Positions 53,908 through 63,729 of a stretch of 64,000 nucleotides of DNA are shown here, piece after piece (position 1 is the stretch's first letter; the number at the start of each line of letters is the position of its first letter). The DNA is taken from contig CAWEFK010000019.1 of the NCBI GenBank assembly GCA_963808315.1, forward strand, positions 1 through 64,000, read 5' to 3'. This DNA is from Palsa-504 sp963808315. GTDB lineage: Bacteria; Actinomycetota; Actinomycetes; Streptosporangiales; Streptosporangiaceae. Position numbers and translations under genes: made by a program. The notes below the pieces were generated by a model. The model did not search any database, was not told the origin of the DNA, and saw nothing but the letters and a program-made list of their open reading frames with translations.

Positions 53908-54764
53908 ATGACATCCGCACCCGCCGCCCACCACACCGCCCAGCTCAACGGAACCAGGCTGCACTACGTCACCGCGGGCGAGGGGCAGCCCGTCATGCTC
54001 CTGCACGGCTGGCCGCAGACCTGGTACGAATGGCGGCACGTGATCGACCTGCTGGCCGCCGACTTCCAGGTGGTGGCGCCCGACCTGCGCGGGTTCGGCT
54101 ACTCGGCCAAGCCGGCCACGGGTTACGACGCGGCCACCATCGCCGCCGACCTGGCGGCCCTGGGCGACCACCTGGGCCTGCGGGACGTGACCGTCGTCGG
54201 CCACGACTGGGGTGCCGTCTTCGCTTACGCCTACGCGGCGACGACGCCCGGCCAGGTCAGCGCGCTGGGCATCGTGGAGATGGCCCTGCCGGGAGTGGGC
54301 GTGATGGAGCAGGCCATGGCGCCTGCGCCGGACGGCAACTTCCTGTGGCACATGGGATTCCAGTCTGTCCCCGACCTGCCCGAGCTGCTCATCTCCGGAA
54401 AGGAAAAGCCGTACCTGCGCTGGTTCTTCGAGCACTTCGCCTATGACCCGAGTGCCATCTCCGCGGCCGACCTGGACGTGTACGTCGACGCCATCACCGA
54501 GGTCGGCGCGCTGCGCGCCGGACTGGCTGTCTACCAAGATTTTTCCGAACGGCCGATCAAGTGTCAGCCCTAGCCAAGACGCCGCTGGAGATCCCGGTCC
54601 GGGCCTACGGCGGCGCAGCGTGCCTGGGCGGACTGACCCTGACCTCGGTTCAGGCCGTGGCGCCGGCCGCCGAGGGCGGAGTCATCGAGCGCTGCGGTCA
54701 CTGGGCGGCCGAGGAACGCCCGGACGTCGTGGCCAGCATCGTCCGCGACCTAGGCCGTCCCTGA
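53908..54764 (+). pseudogene. Epoxide-hydrolase-like alpha/beta hydrolase, one frameshift
   Basis: The ATG at 53908 starts MTSAPAAHHTAQLNGTRLHY. The core has VMLLHGWPQTWYEWRHVIDL, DLRGFGYSAKPATGYDAATI and the nucleophile elbow VTVVGHDWGAVFAYAYA (Asp). A one-base loss in a run of T at 54,540-54,545 changes the frame. The remaining part, SALAKTPLEIPVRAYGGAAC and VIERCGHWAAEERPDVVASI with the active-site His, ends at 54764. About 285 residues when repaired. Members hydrolyse epoxides or C-halogen bonds. Confidence 0.83.
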
Positions 54765-55364
54765 CCACCGGAACCCAGCCCTATCCCGAGCAGCCGCGGC
54801 CCCACGCTCCCGTCCCCACGCTCCCATCCCCACGCTCCCGTCCCCACGCTCCCGTCCCCACGCTCCCCACCCTCCCGGTCCCGCGTTCCCTCCCGGTCCC
54901 GCGTTCCCACCCTCATGGCCCGCGTCCCACCCCTTCGCTGTGGCGGCGAAGACGATCGGGCGTGCCTGCCTCCGCATCGGGGCGGGACAGGCGGCCGGCC
55001 GCGGCGCCTGGCGTGGATGATGAGGCGGGCGGGGCCACGCAGGACCCGGAGCTTGGCGTCGTCCGGCATAGTCGAACAAAGATAGTGGTAAATTCAGGCT
55101 TCGTGAAGACTTGTGGGTACTATGATCCACAAACGTCTCCACCAAGCCCGAATATCACACGAAAAGGCCGCAGTTGGCCGAACGGAGGTGATCCGGGAGC
55201 ACGGAAGGGGCGGTGGTGACACGTGGTGTCCCACGGGTCGGCGCAGTAAGCGGATCGCGTGGGGCTGGGGCGGGTTCCCCCGGACGGCGGCTGTGCGGAC
55301 CAGCCTGTTCGCGGCGAGGTCAGGATGACCCAGGCTCGCGCGGCGAACGACCGCGCCGGACAGT
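54765..55364. other. Gap with tandem minisatellites
   Basis: From 54,800 to about 54,875 a 14-base unit CCCCACGCTCCCGT repeats four to five times. It is followed by two copies of CTCCCGGTCCCGCGTTCC (about 54,880-54,915). The rest shows no gene with good codon bias on either strand. It separates the EthD operon from the marR-MFS operon. Confidence 0.6.
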
Positions 55365-55398
55365 TAGTAAGTTTAGCCTTATTAGGCTAGGCTTACTA
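55365..55398. promoter_or_regulatory. Large palindrome at the marR start, MarR operator or iron box
   Basis: TAGTAAGTTTAGCCT (55365-55379) and AGGCTAGGCTTACTA (55384-55398) form an imperfect inverted repeat with 13 of 15 matches around four bases. It ends two bases before the ATG at 55401, so binding would block initiation. The right arm also resembles the DtxR/IdeR iron-box core TTAGGCTAGGCTTACT. Confidence 0.6.
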
Positions 55399-55400
55399 GC

Positions 55401-55838
55401 ATGAGTCAAGATCCCGACGTTGGTCAGGTGGCCGCGGCCCTCCGGGTGAGCGTCGGGCTGCTGTTGCGGCGGCTGCGCCAGGTCCGGGTCGAGGGCGAGC
55501 TGTCCCTGCCCGAGAGCTCGGCCCTGGCCCGGCTGGACCGGGGCGGCCCGGCCACTCCGAGCGCGCTGGCCAAGCTGGAGCAGATCAGCCCGCAGTCGAT
55601 GGGCGCGACGCTGGCCGCGCTGGAGGCCGGGGCCTGGTCGAGCGGCGTCCCGATCCGCAGGACGGCCGCCGCGCGGTCATGTCGGTGACCGGCGCCGGGC
55701 AGCGAGGTGCTGCGGGACAAGCGGAGCGCCCGGACCGAGCGGCTGGCGCGGGCCCTGCGAGGCCGGGTTCACCCCGGCGAGATCAGGCAGCTGATGACGG
55801 CCGCGCCGCTGCTCGAGCGGCTGGCGCAGAGCCTGTGA
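55401..55838 (+). pseudogene. MarR-family regulator, frameshifted
   Basis: The ATG at 55401 starts MSQDPDVGQVAAALRVSVGL and has LALARLDRGGPATPSALAKL-like HTH sequence (SSALARLDRGGPATPSALAK, then LEQISPQSMGATLAALEA). A one-base loss near 55,632 moves to RGLVERRPDPQDGRRAVMSV (the wing). One extra base near 55,697 moves to SEVLRDKRSARTERLARAL and ends QSL at 55838. The stop overlaps the exporter start (GTGA). It probably controls itself and the exporter through the palindrome upstream. Confidence 0.8.
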
Positions 55839-57690
55839 CGGCGGACGGGCAGGCGAGCGCGACGGCCAGCGGCAACGGCCGGAGCGCGGCGCGAGACGAC
55901 CGCTACAAGTGGGTCGCCCTGGCGAACACGACGGCCGCCATGTTCATGGCCACGCTCGACGGGTCGATCGTCATCATCGCGCTGCCGGCCATCTTCCGCG
56001 GCATCCACCTGGACCCGCTGGCGCCGGGCAACATCAGCTACCTGCTGTGGATGATCATGGGCTACCGGCTGGTCCAGGCCGTGCTGGTGGTGACCGTCGG
56101 CCGGCTGGGCGACATGTTCGGCCGGGTCCGGATCTACAACGCGGGCTTCGTGGTCTTCACCATCGCCTCGATCCTGCTGTCCTTCGACCCGTTCGAGGGC
56201 GGCCACGGCGCGCTGTGGCTGATCGGCTGGCGGGTGCTGCAGGCCGTCGGCGGGTCCATGCTCATGGCGAACTCGGCCGCGATCCTGACCGACGCGTTCC
56301 CCGCCGACCAGCGCGGCTTCGCGCTGGGCACCAACCAGATCGCCGGCCTGGCCGGCCAGTTCGTCGGCCTGGTCGCGGGCGGCCTGCTGGCCGCGCTGGA
56401 CTGGCGGGCGGTGTTCTGGATCAACGTGCCGGTGGGGGTGTACGGGACCTGGTGGGCCTACCGCAAGCTGCGGGACAACGGCGAGCGGCACCGGGGCCGG
56501 ATCGACTGGTGGGGCAACATCACGTTCGCCGTCGGCCTGGGCGCGGTGCTGATCGCCGTCGACCTACGGCATCCAGCCCTACGGCGGCCACACCATGGGC
56601 TGGACGAACCCCTGGGTGCTCACCGGGCTGGCCGGCGGCGTCGCGCTGCTGGTGGCGTTCGGCATCATCGAGACCCAGGTGGCCGAGCCGATGTTCCAGC
56701 TCGGCCTGTTCCGCATCCGCGCCTTCACGGCCGGCAACCTCGCGGGCCTGGCCACCTCCATCGCCCGGGGCGGGCTGCAGTTCATGCTGATCATCTGGCT
56801 GCAGGGCATCTGGCTGCCGCTGCACGGCTACGACTTCAGCGACACGCCGCTGTGGGCCGGCATCTTCCTGCTGCCGCTGACCGCCGGGTTCCTGGTCTCG
56901 GGGCCGGTGTCCGGGATACCTGTCCGACCGGTTCGGCTCCCGGGGCATCGCCACCGCCGGGATGGCGGTGTTCGGCGGCAGCTTCATCGGCCTGATGCTG
57001 CTGCCGGTCAGCTTCCCCTACTGGGCGTTCGCCCTGCTCATCGCGGCGAACGGCATCGGCAGCGGCATGTTCGCCTCGCCCAACTCCTCCTCGATCATGG
57101 GCAGCGTCCCGGCCCGCCAGCGCGGCGTGGCCTCCGGCATGCGCTCCACCTTCCAGAACTCCGGCACCGCCCTGTCCATCGGCGGTCTTCTTCTCGCTCA
57201 TGATCGCCGGGCTGGCCAGCACCCTGCCGAAGACGCTGACCAGCGGCCTGCAGAGCCAGGGCGTGCCCGCACGCGGTCGCCCACCACATCGGCAGCCTGC
57301 CGCCGGTGTCGTCGCTGTTCGCGGCGGTGCTCGGGGTGAACCCGGTGCAGCACCTGCTGGCCACGAGCGGCGTGCTGTCCTCGCTGCCCGCCGCCAGCCA
57401 GCGGGTCCTGACCGGCCGGGAGTTCTTCCCGAGCCTGATCTCCGTGCCGTTCCACCACGGCCTGGTCGATCGTGTTCGCCATGTCCGCCGCCCTGGCGGC
57501 TGCTGGCCGGCTCGCGTCGCTCCTGCGCGGCCGTCGCCCGGCTGGCCAGGACGGCCGCACGCCGGCCCGGACTCCGCACCTCCGGCCGTCACCACCCGCG
57601 GCCGACCTGCGTAACGGCATCGCCGCCGCCCCGCCGCGCATCTCGTTCGGCACGATCTTTTCTTCCGAACGGACCGTGGTACCTGCCCTA
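55835..57690 (+). pseudogene. MFS drug exporter (DHA2 family), broken by several indels
   Basis: The GTG at 55835 overlaps the marR stop. Intact stretches are YKWVALANTTAAMFMATLDG then SIVIIALPAIFRGIHLDPLA, LVQAVLVVTVGRLGDMFGRV, WRVLQAVGGSMLMANSAAIL and VFWINVPVGVYGTWWAYRKL. Frames change near 56,563, 56,920, 57,187, 57,268 and 57,468. Each time the next expected segment follows, for example FGSRGIATAGMAVFGGSFIG and PARQRGVASGMRSTFQNSGT. Fourteen membrane spans are expected. The true stop is uncertain, between 57,690 and 57,777. Confidence 0.78.
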
Positions 57691-57699
57691 GCCACCAGC

Positions 57700-57733
57700 G
57701 GTACCAGGGCGCTGGCGCTGACGCCCTGGTACC
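57700..57733. terminator. Convergent terminator hairpin
   Basis: GGTACCAGGGCG (57700-57711) pairs perfectly with CGCCCTGGTACC (57722-57733) across ten bases. It lies between the end of the MFS gene and the end of the SGNH hydrolase gene on the opposite strand, so it probably ends both transcripts. Confidence 0.75.
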
Positions 57734-57747
57734 GCCGTACCGCCGCG

Positions 57748-59913
57748 TTAAATCGTCGGCAACCCCGCAATGAGTGAGTAGAGGGCCAGCTGGCCGTTCT
57801 TGTTGGGGTGGAAGCTTTCGACCTTGAAGGTGACCGGCGGCAGCGCGGCTGTCGGCGTGAAGAGCAAGCCGTTAATCCATGGCGTGCCAGTGTCACATAG
57901 CCCGTGGCCCGCGAATGTCGCGGTCGGGTCGGCGAACGAGATATTTATACCGTCGGCCGCGGCGGCACTCACTGAGGTGGCGATGATCTGATTCATGGCA
58001 TCGCCTTCGGAGTTGAGCCACTGAGCATCGCTTTGGCTGACGTAGAACGGCTCCACGCCTACGGCCGTGCCCACACGGCATTGCGACCCGGTAAAGTTGC
58101 CGAAAAGATGCGGATAGCCGACCACGATGATCTGGGCCGATGGCGCGCGCGCGCCGATCTGCTGGTAAAGCTGGGTCAGCGACTCAACGGGACCGCAGAC
58201 GTTTACATTTCCGCTCGGGTAATTGTGACCAGGGAGCTGGTAACAGCCGGCCGGGACGCCGTTCGCCAGGAAGCCCAGAGCCTGCTGCAGCAGGGTAGCG
58301 TCCCGTCCCTGGCATCCGGGCGAGCCGTAGGGGTCGGGCAGACCTGAGTGAATACAGTCGGTAATGAGCGGTTGGAACCCGGCGTCATTCCCGCCGATGG
58401 ACAACGTCACCAGCTGAGTCTGCTCGCTCAGGTGGTCGAGCTGAGGCTGTTCGCCGTTACCCTCGGCGTTCACGGCCGTAAAGTCGGGGATGGTCGCACC
58501 CGAGCACGCGGCGAAGTCCAGGCTCACGCCGAGCTGGGCCGCGAGCTGCTCGGCATAACCGCCGGTGGCCCGGTGGCACTTGTCGGTTTTGGTGTTGCTC
58601 CCGGCTAGATAGGAGAACGCTCCCTCTCCGGAGGCATAACTGTCCCCGAGCGCGACGTAGGATGCGCCGATCTCGCCGGAATGAACGGTCTCGTAGCCAA
58701 GCTCGGTGCCGTTGCAGAGGCCGTGAATCTCGAAATCGCCATCGGGCAGGCCGCCCACGCTTTCCGAGACCGTCGACCCGGAGATCACCGGCAGCCCGAA
58801 CGTGGCGCCGGAGACCGGGTTACCGCTGGTATCGGTGACGGTAAAAGACGCATCTCCCGTTCCGCACGACGACTTAGCCTCAAAGGTGCCTCCCCACGTG
58901 GGTGAGGCAACCACCGCGCCGGGCAGGGGAGTGCCGCCGACGGCCGTCAGGGCGAAGATGAACGTGTTCGGGGCCCCGATGTTGGTCTGCTGGGCCTGAT
59001 CGTCAGGATAGCCCAGGCTGTAGGCTTCGGCCTTCAGGCGCACCAGGTCGGTGAGGGCGGTGTACTTGTTCGGCGCGGCTCCGTAATAAAGATTGAACTT
59101 CACGCTCGCGCCCGGCGCGAGGGTGCCCAGGGACAGGTCGAACAGGGCACCCTGGTCCACCGGGCCCGCGTCGTCAGCCTCCCCGCTGAACAAGATCGGG
59201 GTAGACGGCGTCAGCGGATCGAAGGATGCGAACCCGTTGTCATCGCTGTAACTGACGTCTGAAGCCCCCCTGGTGATGACCGACACCATCTCGTCGAATT
59301 CGGACGGCGCGACGTCCCAGTCCATGAGCCGCCGGTACAACGCGGGCGCCGGCTGGGAGGACAGATTGGTGATGGTCACCGTGCCCTTGAAAATGCCCTT
59401 GACCGAGCTGGGCGCGTAATAATGGGTGACCTTGAACTCCGATCCGACATCTACCGCCGAGTAGGCCGTGGTGGCTGTGGTGGTGAAGGACGTGACGGTC
59501 AGGTTGGATGTTCCCTCGGCGTCATCGGCGCCCCCGGAGGTTCCGGTCGTGGGGTCGGCTACGCCCCATCCCTCGCACGGACAGCCAGGCGCGAGCGCAT
59601 CGTTGCCTGTCTTGGCGTAAAGCAGCCCCACGCCGTTGGCAATGAGATTTCCCGTCGGATTGACGCCCAGGCTGACCGTCCCATCGCTGATCGTGGCCGC
59701 GGACCCGATCGCCGCGCCGGCCGCGACCTTGGGCGTCAATGACGTGTGATAAACCGCGCGATTCTGCGGCGCAGGCCCGGAATTCAGGGCCGCGGAATGA
59801 CCGGCAGTCGAAGGGCCACTCGGAGGAGTGGTCAACGCTGAAGCTGGCCCGGCGCTAAGGCAGGCCGAGAGGCATAGAGCCAGAAAAGAGCACAGAAAAA
59901 GAATCCTACGCAA
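57748..59913 (-). CDS. Secreted SGNH/GDSL hydrolase with large N-terminal domain
   Basis: A TTG at 59913 behind CTTGGGGGGGTCCC begins LRRILFLCSFLALCLSACLS, a Sec signal peptide cut near SAGPASA. A form from the ATG at 59967 would add 18 non-signal residues. The N-terminal half is beta-rich (TISDGTVSLGVNPTGNLIAN, WDVAPSEFDEMVSVITR). The esterase domain is C-terminal: SYVALGDSYASGEGAFSYLA (nucleophile Ser), VTLSIGGNDAGFQP and VESFHPNKNGQ with the His. About 720 residues. The codon GC bias is slightly lower than that of the neighbours. It acts outside the cell as a lipase or esterase; the substrate is unknown. Confidence 0.88.
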   Translation of the reverse strand: MRRILFLCSFLALCLSACLSAGPASALTTPPSGPSTAGHSAALNSGPAPQNRAVYHTSLTPKVAAGAAIGSAATISDGTVSLGVNPTGNLIANGVGLLYAKTGNDALAPGCPCEGWGVADPTTGTSGGADDAEGTSNLTVTSFTTTATTAYSAVDVGSEFKVTHYYAPSSVKGIFKGTVTITNLSSQPAPALYRRLMDWDVAPSEFDEMVSVITRGASDVSYSDDNGFASFDPLTPSTPILFSGEADDAGPVDQGALFDLSLGTLAPGASVKFNLYYGAAPNKYTALTDLVRLKAEAYSLGYPDDQAQQTNIGAPNTFIFALTAVGGTPLPGAVVASPTWGGTFEAKSSCGTGDASFTVTDTSGNPVSGATFGLPVISGSTVSESVGGLPDGDFEIHGLCNGTELGYETVHSGEIGASYVALGDSYASGEGAFSYLAGSNTKTDKCHRATGGYAEQLAAQLGVSLDFAACSGATIPDFTAVNAEGNGEQPQLDHLSEQTQLVTLSIGGNDAGFQPLITDCIHSGLPDPYGSPGCQGRDATLLQQALGFLANGVPAGCYQLPGHNYPSGNVNVCGPVESLTQLYQQIGARAPSAQIIVVGYPHLFGNFTGSQCRVGTAVGVEPFYVSQSDAQWLNSEGDAMNQIIATSVSAAAADGINISFADPTATFAGHGLCDTGTPWINGLLFTPTAALPPVTFKVESFHPNKNGQLALYSLIAGLPTI

Positions 59914-60160
59914 GGGACCCCCCCAAGGGTAGTTGCCAGATCCCGGCAGCTCATCGTCCGCGGGCATGACAGCGGGAACTGCAGGGTGTTGGCAGCGTAG
60001 CGTGGTAGTAGCGCCCGCGCCGGGTTTTTTCGCCGGAAAAGGCGGAATCTTGGCCTTTTCCCAGCCCGCTAGAACATGGCATATGGTGCATATCGGCGTT
60101 TCACGATCTTATGCCGGACGTAACGGCGCGCCGCGGTTGCTCCGGCGTATGCTCCACGCC

Positions 60161-60619
60161 ATGGCTATCGAGGTGACCGTGACCACCGTCGAACCGACGC
60201 CGACGGCGGTGGTGGCGGCGGTGACGACGTGGGCGGAATTCCCGAAGCTGTGGGGGCCGATGCTGGACCAGGTGTGGAGGTTTCTCCGCGGTGACGCTCC
60301 GGCGGGGCTCTACCAGCACGGGCACAACGTCATGCTCTACCGGGACGACGTGCCCAGCGTCGAAGTCGGCGTCCAGGTAAGCGGCTCCTTCGAGCGAGCC
60401 GGTCAGGTTGTCGCGTCAACGCTTCCCGGCGGCCTGGTCGCCACCGCGACCCACACCGGCCCGGTCGCGACGATCGGCGACACTCATCGGGCGGTGCGCG
60501 AGTGGAGCAAGGCGAACGGGTACCGGCTGGCCGGCCTGCGCTGGGAGATCTACGGCGATCCCCGCCCGCCGGCCGGCGACTTCGAGGTGGACGTGTTCTG
60601 GTCGCTGCTGGCGCCGTAA
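60161..60619 (+). CDS. GyrI-like effector-binding domain protein
   Basis: The ATG at 60161 gives 152 residues. MAIEVTVTTVEPTPTAVVAA and GLYQHGHNVMLYRDDVPSVE then GVQVSGSFERAGQVVASTLP match stand-alone AraC-effector-binding (GyrI-like) domains, and FEVDVFWSLL is the usual end. Such proteins bind small hydrophobic ligands. It is probably transcribed alone. A longer in-frame form from 59933 has no conserved leader. Confidence 0.82.
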   Translation: MAIEVTVTTVEPTPTAVVAAVTTWAEFPKLWGPMLDQVWRFLRGDAPAGLYQHGHNVMLYRDDVPSVEVGVQVSGSFERAGQVVASTLPGGLVATATHTGPVATIGDTHRAVREWSKANGYRLAGLRWEIYGDPRPPAGDFEVDVFWSLLAP

Positions 60620-60700
60620 CCCCGGCGTTGGCCTGGCCCCGGCCAGGCAGGCCAAGCAGGCCAGCCGGTGAGGCCGGCCAGGCAGCCCAGCCCGCGACGG

Positions 60701-61456
60701 TCAGCGGCCGGTCCAGGTCGGCTTCCGCTTGTCCCGGAACGCGGCGGGCCCCTCTTGCGCGTCGGCGGACAGGTAGACCGGCGTCCAGAGCCGTTCGGCC
60801 TCGTCGAAGACGTCGGGACGGGCCAGGTAGGCGGTTCGCTTGGCGGCCAGGACGGACAGCGGGGCGTTGGCGGCGATCCGCTCGGCCAGGGCCTGCGTCG
60901 CGGGCCGCAGGTCCGCGAGCGGCACCACCTCGTTGACCAGCCCGACCTCGTGCGCCCGGCGGGCGCTCACCGGGTCGCCGGTGAGCAGGATCTGCAGCGC
61001 GATCCGGGGCGGCACGAGCCAGGGCAGCGGCGCGGCCCACGGGGCGCCGCGGCCCACCTTCACCTCGCTGATCGCGAACGTCGCGTGCTCGGCGGCCACG
61101 CACAGGTCACAGCACTGGGCCAGGAGGAAACCTCCGGCCCAGGCCACCCCGTTGACCGCGGCGATCGTGGGCTTGGCGATGTCGATGTTCCGGCCGAACT
61201 GGGGCATGAAGTCAAGCGGCGGCACGGTCAGCGCGGTATCGGCCATCTCCTTCAGGTCGCCGCCGGCGCAGAACGCCGCCTCGCCCGCGCCGGTGACCAC
61301 GAGAACCTTGGCGCCCGGGTCGTCGTTGAAGCGCCGCGCCCCGGCGAACAGGCCCTCCCGCACGGCCGCGTTCAGCGCGTTGCGCGCCTCGGGCCGCTCG
61401 ATCGTCAGCCAGGCGACGCCGTTTTCCACCCGGTAGCTGACCACGTCCGCCATCAC
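60701..61456 (-). CDS. Enoyl-CoA hydratase/isomerase family protein
   Basis: The 251-residue protein has RPEARNALNAAVREGLFAGA, the oxyanion loop AAFCAGGDLKEMADTAL and IAAVNGVAWAGGFLLAQCCD, then ISEVKVGRGAPWAAPLPWLV. The active-site position usually occupied by Glu is near VKVGRGAPW and is not conserved clearly, so it may be an isomerase or other crotonase. It is divergent from an acyl-CoA synthetase gene, with a shared palindromic operator, so the two probably form one catabolic unit. Confidence 0.9.
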   Translation of the reverse strand: MMADVVSYRVENGVAWLTIERPEARNALNAAVREGLFAGARRFNDDPGAKVLVVTGAGEAAFCAGGDLKEMADTALTVPPLDFMPQFGRNIDIAKPTIAAVNGVAWAGGFLLAQCCDLCVAAEHATFAISEVKVGRGAPWAAPLPWLVPPRIALQILLTGDPVSARRAHEVGLVNEVVPLADLRPATQALAERIAANAPLSVLAAKRTAYLARPDVFDEAERLWTPVYLSADAQEGPAAFRDKRKPTWTGR

Positions 61457-61516
61457 ACCACTCCATCCGCTATGACCACGCTTCCCAGCGGCGAAGCGGG
61501 CCCGTATAGTAACACA

Positions 61517-61538
61517 CTAGTGAACCGTGAATCACTAG
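61517..61538. promoter_or_regulatory. Shared operator between the enoyl-CoA hydratase and acyl-CoA synthetase genes
   Basis: CTAGTGA (61517-61523) and TCACTAG (61532-61538) form a perfect inverted repeat with an eight-base spacer. It is 22 bases before the synthetase start and 61 before the hydratase start. A TetR- or FadR-type regulator is expected; none is adjacent. Confidence 0.6.
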
Positions 61539-61559
61539 CGCGCAACGCCGGAGGACACC

Positions 61560-63221
61560 GTGGACCTCGATGTGACCAGCCTGCATCACCGGCGCGCCAC
61601 CCGCCGCTGGGAACGGATGAGCGTCGGCGACCTGATCGAGCGGGTGACCTGGAGCCGCCCGGACAAGCTGGCCATCGTGGGCCGTCCCGGCGCCTACTGC
61701 GACCAGCGGTTCGCCGCGCTGACCTACCGGCAGGCCGAGGCGGCGGCGAACCAGGTGGCGCACGCGCTGCTGGCCCGCGGGCTGGAGCGCGGCGACGTGG
61801 TGCTGCTGTTCTGCGAGAACTCGGTGGAGGCCTACCTGGCCAAGATCGGCATCGCCAAGGCCGGCCTGGTCGCCGCGCCGCTGAACCCGATGATGGCCCC
61901 GGACCTGGTGACCGCCATGATCGACCTGGTCCAGCCCAAGCTGGCCATCGTGGACGCCGAGCTGTGGCCCAAGGCGCGGGAGCCGTTCGCCGCGAAAGAC
62001 CTGCCGCCCGCCGTCACGATTGCCATCGGCGGGCCGCCGGCCGCGGACAGCGTCTCGTTCACCGAGTTCATCGCCGGCCAGCCCGCGCACGAGCCGGACG
62101 TCGAGATCCACGCCGACGACATCTGGGAGATCCTGTTCACCTCGGGCACCACCGCGCTGCCCAAGGGCGTGATGATCTCGCACGCGTGCAGCTATATGGC
62201 CGGATTCGGCTTCGCGCTCTCGCTCACCCGCGGGCTGCGGCTCGAGTCGGACCTGAAGGTCGGCACCTACCTGCCGATGATCTATCACGTAGGTGATCAG
62301 CCGTTCACTTATTCCGTCTTCCTGAGCGGCGGCACGCTGGTCCTCGGCCGTAAGCCCAACGCCGGGCACATCGCCGAGATGATCGCCGAGGACCGGGTGA
62401 CCGCGCTGTGGGCCGGGTCGCCGGCCATGGTCCGGGCCGTGGACGCGGCGCTGACCGCCCGGCCGGACCTGGACGCGCGCAGCCTGACCGTCATCGTGTA
62501 CGGCTGGGCCGCGCTGCCCCCGGCCACGCTGGCCTCGATGAAGCGGCACTGCGGCGAGGACCTGTGCGCGTTCGAGATCTTCGGCCAGACCGAGTCGATC
62601 GCCTGCCACCGGTTCTGGCCCGACGAGTGGCCGGAGCTTTACGCGGCCACGGCGCCGCAGGACAACTACGTCGGGGTGCCGAGCCCGGTCCTGGCCTCGA
62701 CCGTGTTCGACCCGGACGGCGCCGACCTGGCCGGCCAGCCCGGGGTGCCGGGCGAGGCCGTGTACCGGTCCCCGTCCGTGATGGCCGGCGACTACCGGGA
62801 CGAGGCCGCGACCAGGCACGCGTTCCGGTACGGCTGGTTCCACTCCGGGGACAGCTGTACCTACGACGAGGCCGGCCTGCGGATCATGGTGGACCGGTAC
62901 AAGGACATCGTGAAGACCGGCGGGGAGAACGTGTCGAGCCTGCGGGTCGAGGCGGTGCTGGCCCAGCACCCGGACGTGGCCAAGGCCGCGGTCATCGGCC
63001 TGCCGCACCCCCGCTGGAGCGAGGCGGTGACCGCGGTCGTGGTGCTGCGGGACGGGGCCACGGTCAGCGCGGATGACCTGGTCAAGCACTGCCGGGCCCA
63101 GCTGGCGGGCTACGAGACGCCCAAGTCGGTGCTGTTCGTGACCGATCTGCCGGAGACGGTGGGCGGCAAGGTGCTCAAGTACCGGCTGCGCGCCGAGCAC
63201 ACCGCGCACTACGCTCGCTAA
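61560..63221 (+). CDS. Acyl-CoA synthetase / AMP-binding enzyme
   Basis: The GTG at 61560 follows CCGGAGGACACC and gives 553 residues. Motifs are ILFTSGTTALPKGVMISHAC (P-loop), YGWAALPPATLASMKRHCGE, FEIFGQTESIACHRFWPDEW and the C-terminal hinge with VDRYKDIVKTGGENVSSLRV. The catalytic Lys is in TVGGKVLKYRLRAE. It activates a carboxylic acid to its CoA ester, feeding the divergent hydratase. Confidence 0.94.
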   Translation: MDLDVTSLHHRRATRRWERMSVGDLIERVTWSRPDKLAIVGRPGAYCDQRFAALTYRQAEAAANQVAHALLARGLERGDVVLLFCENSVEAYLAKIGIAKAGLVAAPLNPMMAPDLVTAMIDLVQPKLAIVDAELWPKAREPFAAKDLPPAVTIAIGGPPAADSVSFTEFIAGQPAHEPDVEIHADDIWEILFTSGTTALPKGVMISHACSYMAGFGFALSLTRGLRLESDLKVGTYLPMIYHVGDQPFTYSVFLSGGTLVLGRKPNAGHIAEMIAEDRVTALWAGSPAMVRAVDAALTARPDLDARSLTVIVYGWAALPPATLASMKRHCGEDLCAFEIFGQTESIACHRFWPDEWPELYAATAPQDNYVGVPSPVLASTVFDPDGADLAGQPGVPGEAVYRSPSVMAGDYRDEAATRHAFRYGWFHSGDSCTYDEAGLRIMVDRYKDIVKTGGENVSSLRVEAVLAQHPDVAKAAVIGLPHPRWSEAVTAVVVLRDGATVSADDLVKHCRAQLAGYETPKSVLFVTDLPETVGGKVLKYRLRAEHTAHYAR

Positions 63222-63312
63222 CCACGATCGCCTAGGGTGCCCCCGGCGCACCCAGCCGAGCGCACCGGGTAAACAATGGTGTCTTCCACCTCGACCTAGC
63301 AGGGAGAAACAC

Positions 63313-63729
63313 GTGCGGCTTCCGATCAAGGCCCGGCATCTGCCGCAGCGCATCACCACCGGCGTGTTCATCCTCAACTCCGGGGTGGGCAAGTGGTCCG
63401 CCGACGAGGAGACCGCCGCCCAGCTGCACGGCTTCGCGGTCGGCACCTACCCCTTCCTGGCCAAGCTCAAGCCGAAGGACTTCGCCCGCCTGCTGGCGGC
63501 CAGCGAGATCGCGCTCGGCGCGGCGCTGCTTGTGCCCCTCGTCCCGGCCGCGGTGGCGGGCGCGGGCCTGACCGCGTTCTCCGGCGGCCTGCTGGGCCTG
63601 TACGTCCGGACCCCCGGCATGCGCAAGGACGGCAGCCCCTTCCCCACCCAGCAGGGCATCGCCATCGCCAAGGACGTCTGGATGCTCGGCATCGGCCTGG
63701 GCCTGGTCATCGACGGCCTCACCGACTAA
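63313..63729 (+). CDS. DoxX-like membrane protein
   Basis: The GTG at 63313 follows CAGGGAGAAACAC and gives 138 residues with about four membrane spans. TTGVFILNSGVGKWSADEET and LLAASEIALGAALLVPLVPA match DoxX-like proteins. The family is linked to redox and sulfur metabolism, without a proven function in most members. It lies 91 bases after the synthetase gene and may be on its transcript. Confidence 0.78.
   Translation: MRLPIKARHLPQRITTGVFILNSGVGKWSADEETAAQLHGFAVGTYPFLAKLKPKDFARLLAASEIALGAALLVPLVPAAVAGAGLTAFSGGLLGLYVRTPGMRKDGSPFPTQQGIAIAKDVWMLGIGLGLVIDGLTD

Noticed and set aside
54800..54915. Possible CRISPR array
   Set aside because: The 14- and 18-base units are directly adjacent with no unique spacers and no cas genes. 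It is a minisatellite.
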